From JAKAGZ01 sp963772675 (lineage in GTDB: Bacteria > Bacteroidota > Ignavibacteria > Ignavibacteriales > Ignavibacteriaceae), in NCBI GenBank assembly GCA_963772675.1, contig CAVYYF010000007.1:459843-523842 (forward strand): a stretch of 64,000 bases of DNA. Reading direction: 5' to 3'. This document shows, in pieces, positions 38,655 to 47,350 of the stretch (the stretch's first letter is position 1; every line of letters starts with the position of its first letter). The notes under the pieces were generated by a model. That model saw only the letters and a program-made list of their open reading frames with translations. It searched no databases and was not told where the DNA came from. A program made the position numbers and the translations under genes.

Positions 38655-41347
38655 TAGGCCAAACAATTTTACATTATAAAATACTTGAAAAGTTAGGTGA
38701 AGGCGGGATGGGTGAAGTATACAAAGCCCAGGACAACAAACTCGACCGCTTTGTTGCACTGAAGTTTCTCCCCTCTCAGCTAACAGCATCTGAAGATGAC
38801 AAAGCAAGATTCATACAGGAAGCAAAAGCTGCTTCGGCAATGAATCATCCTAATATCTGCACAATTTATTCAATTGAAGAGTTTGAAGATCAGCTCTTTA
38901 TTGCTATGGAGTTTGTTGAAGGGACTACATTAAAAGATAAAAAGGACGGACTATCAGAAAAACAAAAGCTGGAAGTCGGTGTTCAGGTAGCTGAAGGCCT
39001 GGCTGCCGCTCACGAAAAAGGAATTGTGCACCGCGATATAAAACCTGAAAACATAATGATCCGGAAAGACGGAATTGCACAGATAATGGATTTCGGACTT
39101 GCAAAATTATACTCGGACAAAAATGCTTCACGACTTACGAAAGTCGGCACAACAATGGGAACACTCGGTTATATGTCTCCCGAACAGGTGCAGGGTTTGG
39201 ATGTAGACCACAGGACAGATATTTTTTCATTCGGTGTCGTACTTTATGAAATGTTCGCAGGTGAATCTCCTTTTAAAGGAATGCACGAAACTGCAATAAT
39301 GTACGAGATAGTAAATGTAGATGCTCCTCCCATTTCAACTATTAAAGAAGGAATTGACCCTGAACTGGATGAAATAATTTTAGAATGTCTTGAAAAAGAT
39401 AAAGATGATAGATGCCAGTCAGCAAAAGAGCTGGCAAAAGATTTGAGAAAAGTTAAGAAATCTACCGGCCACAGGAAAAGCAGGGTTTATAATGTGAACA
39501 CAGCTGCATTTAAAACTCAGACAGGCCAGGCTCCGCTTTCTAATTCTTCCGGTTCAATTGCAATAGAAGCTTTTAACAGAAGATTCGAATTAAGGAAATT
39601 ATTTCCGATGTTTTTTGCTTTAATATTTATTGCTGCCGCAGTCTTTGCATATTTATACTTCAATCAAAGTAAAACATTCAGTAACGGGGCTATACAATTT
39701 GAACTTAATTCACCAAACGGGACAAAATTTGAGGACGATGTTCCCCAGATTTCACCCGACGGGAAAGTGATAGCATTTACAGCTGCTGATTCAACAGGTA
39801 AATCTATGATATGGCTCCGCCCCGTTGAGTCTATTAAAGCAAATCGTGTAGAAGGTACTGAGGAGGCCCGCCTTCCCTTCTGGTCTTATGACGGAAAGTA
39901 TTTAGGGTTTTTCCAAAATGAGAAAATGCAAAAAGTTAATTTATCAACCGGTGCCAAACAGGTTATTTGTGATGCCGAAGATGGGTTCGGGGCAATATGG
40001 AATAATGATAACCAGATAATTTTTATGCCTACATTTTTTTCGCCTTTATATAAAGTAAATGCAGGCGGCGGCATACCTGTTCAATTAACCTCACTCGATA
40101 ATTCTATTGGCGAAGAACATCATTTCCCTTCCCAGTTTTTGCCTGACAATATTCACTTTTTATATACTGCAGGAAGCAGGAACCAGGGACAAAACAATAT
40201 ATATGTGGGCTCTCTTAATGATAATTCAAAGATTAAAGTGTTCGGCAACGATCAAACTATTGGTTTTAATGACAAAGCATTTTTTATTTCACCAGACTAT
40301 TTGCTGTATTTGAAAGATAGAAATGTGGTAGTCCGGAAGTTTAATCTTTCAAGCTATAAACTGGAAGGTGAAAAAAGGACTATCCTGAATAACGTGCAAA
40401 CTATTAGTGTTACAGGAAATTTGCTTATCGCTTCAGAGGGTAATTCCAACCAAATTTCAAATCTTGTTTTATATGACAGAAAAGGGAATATATTAAGTAA
40501 AAAAAATAATCTTGGCCTTTTCGTTGAAATGTATCCATCACCGGATGGAAATAGCTTTGCCTACCATAGAATTCACGGTCCTGATGGAGACAATAAAGTA
40601 ATTCAGGACATATGGATTTACAACCGGCAAAGAGATTTCAGCACTCCTCTAACAACAGATGATGCAGCAGATATCGCACCTGTCTGGTCTCCAGACGGTA
40701 AAACAATTGTATACTCTTCTTCTCCGGATTCGGTATATAATATTTACGAAAAAAACATTGAAATAGATGCCAAACCAAAATTATTATTCAAGAATAATAT
40801 TGTTGTTAAATCTTCATTCGATTGGTCAAAAGACGGGAAATATATTTTACTGGGTGTTTTTGATCCTGAGACAAAAGTAGATATATGGCTGATGCCTATG
40901 TTTGGGGATAAGAAACCGTTCCCCTATCTTCAAACTAAATTTAATGAATACGCGGGAAGTTTTTCTCCAGACAGTAAATGGCTGGCATATTCTTCGGATG
41001 AAACCGGGCGACCTGAAGTCTATATTCAAAATTTCCCTGAACCTGGGAAAAAATATGTTGTTTCAACAGAAGGAGGAAGATACCCCAAATGGAGCAAGGA
41101 TGGAAATGAACTTTTTTATATATCAACTAATGGATATATGACTGCAGTTGAAATAAAATTAAAGGATAAGCCCGAAATAGGTAAAGCTAAAAAGCTATTC
41201 AAAGTTAATCCTCTTCTACCCTATCCGAATATGTATGAGGTGCTAAATAATGGACAAAGTTTTCTGTTCAATAACTGGGAGTTTAATTCTAAAATTAAAT
41301 CATTGCGTGTTATTGTTAACTGGAGAGATTTACTTAATGATAAATAG
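38651..41347 (+). CDS. Serine/threonine kinase 5: kinase, membrane helix, PD40/TolB-type propeller
   Basis: The 898-residue protein is intact. The subfamily-B kinase domain (about 8-275) has GEGGMGEVYKAQDNKLDRFV, HRDIKPENIMIRKDG, MDFGLAKLY and the activation loop SRLTKVGTTMGTLGYMSPEQ. The juxtamembrane region carries HRKSRVYNVN and SSGSIAIEAFNRRFEL, shared with kinases 6 and 9. A helix (LFPMFFALIFIAAAVFAYLYF) lies around 317-337. The propeller shows ISPDGKVIAFTAADS, FWSYDGKYLGFFQNEKM, WSPDGKTIVYSSSPD and FSPDSKWLAYSSDETG. The start ATG overlaps the stop of truncated head 3. Kinase 6 follows after 18 bases. Confidence 0.95.
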   Translation: MIGQTILHYKILEKLGEGGMGEVYKAQDNKLDRFVALKFLPSQLTASEDDKARFIQEAKAASAMNHPNICTIYSIEEFEDQLFIAMEFVEGTTLKDKKDGLSEKQKLEVGVQVAEGLAAAHEKGIVHRDIKPENIMIRKDGIAQIMDFGLAKLYSDKNASRLTKVGTTMGTLGYMSPEQVQGLDVDHRTDIFSFGVVLYEMFAGESPFKGMHETAIMYEIVNVDAPPISTIKEGIDPELDEIILECLEKDKDDRCQSAKELAKDLRKVKKSTGHRKSRVYNVNTAAFKTQTGQAPLSNSSGSIAIEAFNRRFELRKLFPMFFALIFIAAAVFAYLYFNQSKTFSNGAIQFELNSPNGTKFEDDVPQISPDGKVIAFTAADSTGKSMIWLRPVESIKANRVEGTEEARLPFWSYDGKYLGFFQNEKMQKVNLSTGAKQVICDAEDGFGAIWNNDNQIIFMPTFFSPLYKVNAGGGIPVQLTSLDNSIGEEHHFPSQFLPDNIHFLYTAGSRNQGQNNIYVGSLNDNSKIKVFGNDQTIGFNDKAFFISPDYLLYLKDRNVVVRKFNLSSYKLEGEKRTILNNVQTISVTGNLLIASEGNSNQISNLVLYDRKGNILSKKNNLGLFVEMYPSPDGNSFAYHRIHGPDGDNKVIQDIWIYNRQRDFSTPLTTDDAADIAPVWSPDGKTIVYSSSPDSVYNIYEKNIEIDAKPKLLFKNNIVVKSSFDWSKDGKYILLGVFDPETKVDIWLMPMFGDKKPFPYLQTKFNEYAGSFSPDSKWLAYSSDETGRPEVYIQNFPEPGKKYVVSTEGGRYPKWSKDGNELFYISTNGYMTAVEIKLKDKPEIGKAKKLFKVNPLLPYPNMYEVLNNGQSFLFNNWEFNSKIKSLRVIVNWRDLLNDK

Positions 41348-41365
41348 TATTAAAAAGGAAATTAT

Positions 41366-44086
41366 ATGATCGGCGAAACTATCCTCCACTATAAAATTTT
41401 AGAAAAATTCGGCGAAGGCGGAATGGGTGAAGTCTTCAAAGCGCAGGATACAAAACTCGACCGCTTTGTCGCGCTGAAATTTCTTCCTTCTAACCTTACA
41501 GCAGACGAAGAACAGAAAGCAAGATTCATTCAGGAAGCGAAAGCTGCTTCGGCTATGAATCATCCGAATATCTGTACAATTTATTCAATTGAAGAATTCA
41601 AAGATCAACTCTTTATTGCAATGGAGTTTGTTGAGGGAAAAACATTAAATGATAAAAAAGATAGCCTTTCTGAAAAACAAAAACTTGAAATTGGAGTTCA
41701 GGTTGCTGAAGGATTAGCAGCGGCACACGAAAAAGGAATTGTGCACCGTGATATAAAACCTGAAAACATTATGATTCGGAAAGACGGAATCGCACAGATT
41801 ATGGATTTCGGTCTTGCAAAACTTTATTCTGATAAAAATGCTTCCCGACTCACAAAAGTCGGCACAACAATGGGTACGCTTGGTTATATGTCACCCGAAC
41901 AGGTGCAGGGATTGGACACTGACCACAGGACGGATATATTTTCTCTCGGAGTTGTTCTTTACGAATTGTTTGCTGGTGAATCACCATTTAAAGGTATGCA
42001 CGAAACTGCAATAATGTACGAGATCGTAAATGTAGATGCCCCTCCCCTTTCAACTATAATAAAAGGAATTGATCCTGAGTTGGATGAAATAATTTTGGAG
42101 TGTCTTGAAAAGGATAAAGATGAAAGATGTCAATCTGCTAAAGAGCTTGCTAAAGATTTAAGAAAAATTAAGAAATCAACAGGTCACAGAAAGAGCAGAG
42201 TTTATAATGTGAACACCCAGTCATTTCAAACAAAAACTGCAGGTCAGGAAGTTTCCAAATCTTCAGGCTCAATAACTATAGAAGCGTTTAATAAAAGATT
42301 TGAGCTTGGTAATACTTTTTCATCAAAATATTTATCCTGGGGTTTGGCAGGAATTCTTTTACTGGCTGTTTTATTCCTTGCAATGTTTAATAAACAAAAG
42401 CAGCAAACTTTAATTACATCTGCTACATCAATTAATGCACCTGGTAATGTTAATATACTGGGAGATAATTCCCAAATATCTCACAATGGTAAATATGTGG
42501 TTTTCGCTGCAATTGATTCTGCCGGAAACTGGATATTATGGCTCAGGCCTATAAATTCAACAGTAAGCAGAGTGCTGACAAAATTAAATGGAAGCAGAGT
42601 TAACGGAAGCCTTTATCCGTTCTGGTCATCTGATGATAAATATATATTCTATTTCTATGGTGGTAAACTTAAAAAGCTTAACATTATTTCAGGCACTGAA
42701 ATAGATGTATGTGATGCTATAGTAGGACGCGGCGGCACAATGAACAAAAACGGCGATATAGTTTTTTCCCCCAATTCAACCGGAGGACTTTACATCGTCT
42801 CTGCAAACGGAGGAACTCCAAAGGAAATAGTTAAATCGGATTCTGTAAATTCCGAAGAGAGCCTGCGTTTTCCTTTTTTCCTCCCTGATGGAGTACATTT
42901 CTTATATACAATCCAGGCAAGATTCTCAGGTTCTACCGAAGGTGACGAAGTAATGTTAGGCTCCATCAATTCAGATATCAAAGATACTGTTATGCAGGTT
43001 TCATCCAACTCACAATATGCTAATGGTTATTTATTTTTTGTCAGGCAATCAATTCTAATGTGCCAGGCTTTTGATCCAGGTAATTTCAAGCTTTCCGGAG
43101 ATATCTACACAATTTCCGGAAATATTAATTTTTTCAACGCCTACATTTATGCAGCCTATTCAGTATCCGATGCCGGCAATCTTATTTTTCAGTCTAAAAG
43201 CGATAATAGTATTAGAACTGTTTTGGTGGATGATAAAGGAAATAAAAAAGAAGAACTATTGATTAATAATATTCAAAATGTTGCATTATTTTCACCTGAA
43301 GGTACTAAGATTATATACGATGCACTCAGCGCGGATAGTAAAAACTTTGATGTTTGGATGTATGACATAAACAGGCAAATTACAAATAGGTTTACTTTTT
43401 CGCCAAATATTGAACAACGCCCTATTTGGTCCTATGATGGGAAATATATTACTTACATATCTAATAGTGGGAAAAACTGGAATATGAACATTAAAAAAGC
43501 CGACGGAACCGGTAGTGATACCCTTGTTTATCAATCAGATCAATCTGTCTCCCCGGCCGACTGGTCCAGTGACGGCAGATATATTTTATTTACTCAGGTA
43601 AATCCAAAGACACTTGCGGACATTGGGATTATAGATTTGAAGAATAATAATGCATCTCATTATTTCTTAAAAACTGAATTTAATGAGTATAACGGATTAT
43701 TTTCAAATAATATGAAGTGGATTATGTATGGAAGTAATGAGTCAGGGAAATCCCAGGTGTATGTGCAACCGTTTAATGGTAATGGAGGCAGACGGCAGAT
43801 TTCCAATAACGGTGGATATCCTTTAAGATGGGTTGATAATGATAAAGCAATAATATACTTGTGGCAAAATGAAGTATTTAAAGTTAATGTTGATGCATCA
43901 GGACAAAATTTTGAAGTTGGCAAACCTGAATTGTTATTCAACACATTGGATAAAAATATTATATACCTGTTCGATGTAACTAAAGACGGGAAAACTTTTC
44001 TGGGTGGTGTTTCAAACGGCAGTGCTGTGACTCCACCGCTTACTTATATACAAAACTGGCAGGGATTGATTTCTAAAGATGAATAG
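41366..44086 (+). CDS. Serine/threonine kinase 6: kinase, membrane helix, PD40/TolB-type propeller
   Basis: The 906-residue protein is intact and begins MIGETILHYKILEKFGEGG. The kinase domain is very close to that of kinase 5 through the whole first 270 residues (HRDIKPENIMIRKDG, SRLTKVGTTMGTLGYMSPEQ). It also shares HRKSRVYNVN and SSGSITIEAFNKRFELG with kinases 5 and 9. The membrane helix is YLSWGLAGILLLAVLFLAMF, around 323-343. The sensor is more divergent than the kinase half (ISHNGKYVVFAAIDS, FWSSDDKYIFYFYGGKL, GTMNKNGDIVFSPNSTGGLY) and is closest to that of kinase 9. AAGGAA precedes the start. Confidence 0.95.
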   Translation: MIGETILHYKILEKFGEGGMGEVFKAQDTKLDRFVALKFLPSNLTADEEQKARFIQEAKAASAMNHPNICTIYSIEEFKDQLFIAMEFVEGKTLNDKKDSLSEKQKLEIGVQVAEGLAAAHEKGIVHRDIKPENIMIRKDGIAQIMDFGLAKLYSDKNASRLTKVGTTMGTLGYMSPEQVQGLDTDHRTDIFSLGVVLYELFAGESPFKGMHETAIMYEIVNVDAPPLSTIIKGIDPELDEIILECLEKDKDERCQSAKELAKDLRKIKKSTGHRKSRVYNVNTQSFQTKTAGQEVSKSSGSITIEAFNKRFELGNTFSSKYLSWGLAGILLLAVLFLAMFNKQKQQTLITSATSINAPGNVNILGDNSQISHNGKYVVFAAIDSAGNWILWLRPINSTVSRVLTKLNGSRVNGSLYPFWSSDDKYIFYFYGGKLKKLNIISGTEIDVCDAIVGRGGTMNKNGDIVFSPNSTGGLYIVSANGGTPKEIVKSDSVNSEESLRFPFFLPDGVHFLYTIQARFSGSTEGDEVMLGSINSDIKDTVMQVSSNSQYANGYLFFVRQSILMCQAFDPGNFKLSGDIYTISGNINFFNAYIYAAYSVSDAGNLIFQSKSDNSIRTVLVDDKGNKKEELLINNIQNVALFSPEGTKIIYDALSADSKNFDVWMYDINRQITNRFTFSPNIEQRPIWSYDGKYITYISNSGKNWNMNIKKADGTGSDTLVYQSDQSVSPADWSSDGRYILFTQVNPKTLADIGIIDLKNNNASHYFLKTEFNEYNGLFSNNMKWIMYGSNESGKSQVYVQPFNGNGGRRQISNNGGYPLRWVDNDKAIIYLWQNEVFKVNVDASGQNFEVGKPELLFNTLDKNIIYLFDVTKDGKTFLGGVSNGSAVTPPLTYIQNWQGLISKDE

Positions 44087-44142
44087 GGAATAAAATTCTA
44101 ATAACAAAATATTTTAATACCGATAATCAACAAGGAACAAAT

Positions 44143-47100
44143 ATGAAACGACTTCTTCCTCTCATCTTGTTAATAATTTTTTCAATACCACTGTTTTTAA
44201 CCGGACAGGTAAAAGATAAAAATGAAAGTACTTTAGGAATGCCAAAACTTTCCGACAGCACTTATAATTCTATGCGCTGGAGAATGATCGGTCCATTCCG
44301 TGGCGGGAGAACACTAGCTGCGTCAGGTATTCCCGGAAATCCAAACACATTTTATTTCGGCGCTGTTGATGGTGGTGTCTGGCGAACAACAAATGCAGGT
44401 GTAACGTGGGTTCCTCTGACTGATGGACAGACAAATCCATCGATAGGCGCGCTTGCGATTGCTCCTTCAAATGAAAAGATTATTTATATCGGAACCGGCG
44501 AAGCGGATATGCGTTCTGATATTACTTATGGAACCGGTGTTTATAAATCCACTGACGGCGGCGAACACTGGACTCATCTCGGCCTGGAAGATACAAGACA
44601 CATCGGGAAAATTCTAATAGACCCGAATAATCCTGATATAGTTTTTATTGCAGCGCTCGGGCACGCTTACGGATCAAGCAATGAGCGAGGTGTTTTCAAA
44701 ACTACGGACGGCGGAAAAACCTGGAAGAAAGTTTTATACAAAAATGATGAAACCGGCGCTGTTGATCTCTCCTGGGATACTGAAAATACAAATGTAATTT
44801 ATGCATCAATGTGGCAGGCACAACGCACTCCATGGAGTCAGTATCCCCCGAATGAAGGCCCGGGAAGCGGACTTTATAAATCTACCGACATCGGAAATAC
44901 CTGGAATGAAATTAAAGGCAACGGTTTTCCCGAAGATACACTAGGCAGAATTGGTGTTGCCGTTGTGAACGGATCAAACGGTAATAAATTATTTGCACTT
45001 GTTGAATCACAGGGCAAAAATTCAGGTTTATATTATTCAAACGATGGCGGAAAAACCTGGGAATTGCGAAGCACCAATGAGCAAATTATTACACGAATGT
45101 GGTATTTCGGTAGAGTGTTTGTTGATCCGACAAATCCTGAAATAGTCTACATTCCAAACCGTTCAGTTTTCCGTTCAGAAGACGGTGGAAAAACTTTTGC
45201 TGCAATTAAAGGTTCACCCGGAGGCGATGATTATCATTATGTCTGGATCGATCCCATAAACAATAACAGATTAATTGAAGCCGCTGATCAGGGTGCGGCA
45301 GTAAGTTTAGATTACGGAAAAACGTGGAGCAGCTGGTACAACCAACCGACTGCGCAATTTTATCACATCAGCGTTGATAATCAATTCCCTTACAGAGTTT
45401 ATGGTGCACAGCAGGATTGCGGAACAGTTTCAATTACAAGTAGAAGTGATTACGGGCAGATATCTTACAGAGACTGGTATCCTATTGGTGCAGGTGAGGC
45501 AGGCTACATTGCGCCAGACCCTAATAATCCAAATATTGTTTACGGCGGAAATACTTACGGTGGTTTGTATCGATACGACAACGTAACGGGACAATCCCAG
45601 GTAGTTGAGCCTTGGCTGCTCGCCTCTTTCAGTACGCCAATGCAAAAACGAAAATATAGATTTACCTGGACATCACCGATTGGTTTTGATCCGCACAATA
45701 GTAATGCACTTTATTTTGGTTCACAATATTTACTGCGAACCACTGACGGAGGACTAAGCTGGAAAGAAGTAAGCCCCGATCTTTCCGGTGCAGATAAAAA
45801 TGTGAAGGATGAAACTTCTCCGCTTTCGGTTTCAAATGCATCCAAACGGGGAATGGGAGTGATTTATTCTTTTTCATTTTCACCTGTTAAATCAGGAATA
45901 ATATGGGTGGGAACAGACGATGGAAAAATTCAATTAACAGGAGACAATGGCTCCCACTGGAAAGATGTTACGCCAAAAAAACTTCAGCCGTGGAGCAAGA
46001 TCGGCATTATTGATGCATCACCATTTGATACAAAAACGGCTTACGTTGCAGTTGACAGGCACAGGCTGGATGATTTCACTCCTTACATTTATAAAACAAC
46101 AGATAGCGGTAAAAGTTGGGTATTAATTAATAAGGGAATTCCTGATCTTTCTTTTGTTAGAGCAGTACGCTCGGATACTAAAAAGAAAGGATTATTGTAT
46201 GCAGGTACGGAAACAGGAGTTTACATTTCATTTAATGATGGAGAAAACTGGCAGCCGTTGCAATTAAATCTTCCTACAGTTGCAGTGCGTGATCTTGCTG
46301 TTCACGATAACGATTTAATTGCAGCAACACACGGAAGAGCGTTCTGGATTCTGGATGATCTAAGTCCTTTTAGACAATTAAATGCAAACGTAATAAAAAA
46401 TGATGTAACACTTTTTGAGCCTGAAATTGCAACCAGAATAAGAAGAAGTGAAAACGGAGATACTCCCCTGCCTCCTGAAACTCCGCTTGGACAAAATCCT
46501 CCTGCAGGAGCAATAATTAATTATTATCTCGGACAAAATGTTTCCGGTGAAATTACATTAAGTGTTTTTGATAAAGCAGGAACTCTTATAAGGCATTACT
46601 CAAGTAACGATAAAGAAGTGCCTCCTTCTTCACAGCCATACTTTATGCCGGAGTGGCTGCCAGTATTTAAACCGTTAACAACTCATGCCGGTATCAATCG
46701 TTTCGTCTGGGATTTACATTATCCACCGATGCCCACAAAAAACACATATTATAGTATGGAAGCAATTGTAGGTGATGGAACCAGAAAGGAACCCGCTGGC
46801 CCTATGGCACTGCCCGGTGAATATAAAATAGTTTTAACAGTAAATGGGAAGGCTCATTCTCAAAATTTAAGAGTAAAAATGGATCCGAGAGTAAAAGTTT
46901 CTGAAAAAGCGTTAAAGGATCAGCTTAATCTGGGATTAGAAATATGGAACACTTCTTCCGATCATCACAACTTGAGCCTTTCCGTTAATTCTGTAGTAGA
47001 GCAATTACCCAAATTGGATAGTAAAGCAGACAATAATTTGACGGCTAAAATTAAAATTGCAAATACTAAAATTGACGAGATAAAAAAGTTGCTAAGTGGT

Positions 47101-47331
47101 TCAAATCCTGCAAATTTAGAAACCGCAGTATTCAGTGCAGACCGTGAACCAACCGAACAAATGAGAACAGGCTTTAATGAATTAAACGGCAAAATTAAGG
47201 CAGCTTCTAAAAAATGGAATTCATTAAAGAATATGGAGATAAATGAAATAAATGCTATCTTACAACGGTCGGGTTCGCAGACTTTACGTATTCCTGATAT
47301 CTCCCCTGAACAATACAATTTGTCAAAATGA
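44143..47331 (+). CDS. Secreted VPS10/BNR Asp-box propeller protein, second copy
   Basis: The 1062-residue protein is intact. A signal peptide (residues 1-22) is followed by many Asp boxes (TTNAGVTWVP, STDGGEHWTH, TTDGGKTWKK, SNDGGKTWEL, SEDGGKTFAA, TTDGGLSWKE, TTDSGKSWVL) in two propeller-like halves. A beta-sandwich region comes after about 750, and a helical tail ends the protein. It is a clear paralogue of the 16998-20052 protein (RGGRTLAASGIPGNPNTFYF against RAGWGTVAEGIPDQPNTFYF) and shows how that one should end. It lies between kinases 6 and 7 with gaps of 56 and 19 bases, so it is part of the array transcript. It is likely periplasmic or surface-exposed; no catalytic site is clear. 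Confidence 0.9.
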   Translation: MKRLLPLILLIIFSIPLFLTGQVKDKNESTLGMPKLSDSTYNSMRWRMIGPFRGGRTLAASGIPGNPNTFYFGAVDGGVWRTTNAGVTWVPLTDGQTNPSIGALAIAPSNEKIIYIGTGEADMRSDITYGTGVYKSTDGGEHWTHLGLEDTRHIGKILIDPNNPDIVFIAALGHAYGSSNERGVFKTTDGGKTWKKVLYKNDETGAVDLSWDTENTNVIYASMWQAQRTPWSQYPPNEGPGSGLYKSTDIGNTWNEIKGNGFPEDTLGRIGVAVVNGSNGNKLFALVESQGKNSGLYYSNDGGKTWELRSTNEQIITRMWYFGRVFVDPTNPEIVYIPNRSVFRSEDGGKTFAAIKGSPGGDDYHYVWIDPINNNRLIEAADQGAAVSLDYGKTWSSWYNQPTAQFYHISVDNQFPYRVYGAQQDCGTVSITSRSDYGQISYRDWYPIGAGEAGYIAPDPNNPNIVYGGNTYGGLYRYDNVTGQSQVVEPWLLASFSTPMQKRKYRFTWTSPIGFDPHNSNALYFGSQYLLRTTDGGLSWKEVSPDLSGADKNVKDETSPLSVSNASKRGMGVIYSFSFSPVKSGIIWVGTDDGKIQLTGDNGSHWKDVTPKKLQPWSKIGIIDASPFDTKTAYVAVDRHRLDDFTPYIYKTTDSGKSWVLINKGIPDLSFVRAVRSDTKKKGLLYAGTETGVYISFNDGENWQPLQLNLPTVAVRDLAVHDNDLIAATHGRAFWILDDLSPFRQLNANVIKNDVTLFEPEIATRIRRSENGDTPLPPETPLGQNPPAGAIINYYLGQNVSGEITLSVFDKAGTLIRHYSSNDKEVPPSSQPYFMPEWLPVFKPLTTHAGINRFVWDLHYPPMPTKNTYYSMEAIVGDGTRKEPAGPMALPGEYKIVLTVNGKAHSQNLRVKMDPRVKVSEKALKDQLNLGLEIWNTSSDHHNLSLSVNSVVEQLPKLDSKADNNLTAKIKIANTKIDEIKKLLSGSNPANLETAVFSADREPTEQMRTGFNELNGKIKAASKKWNSLKNMEINEINAILQRSGSQTLRIPDISPEQYNLSK

Positions 47332-47350
47332 TTATTTATAAAGGATTAAC

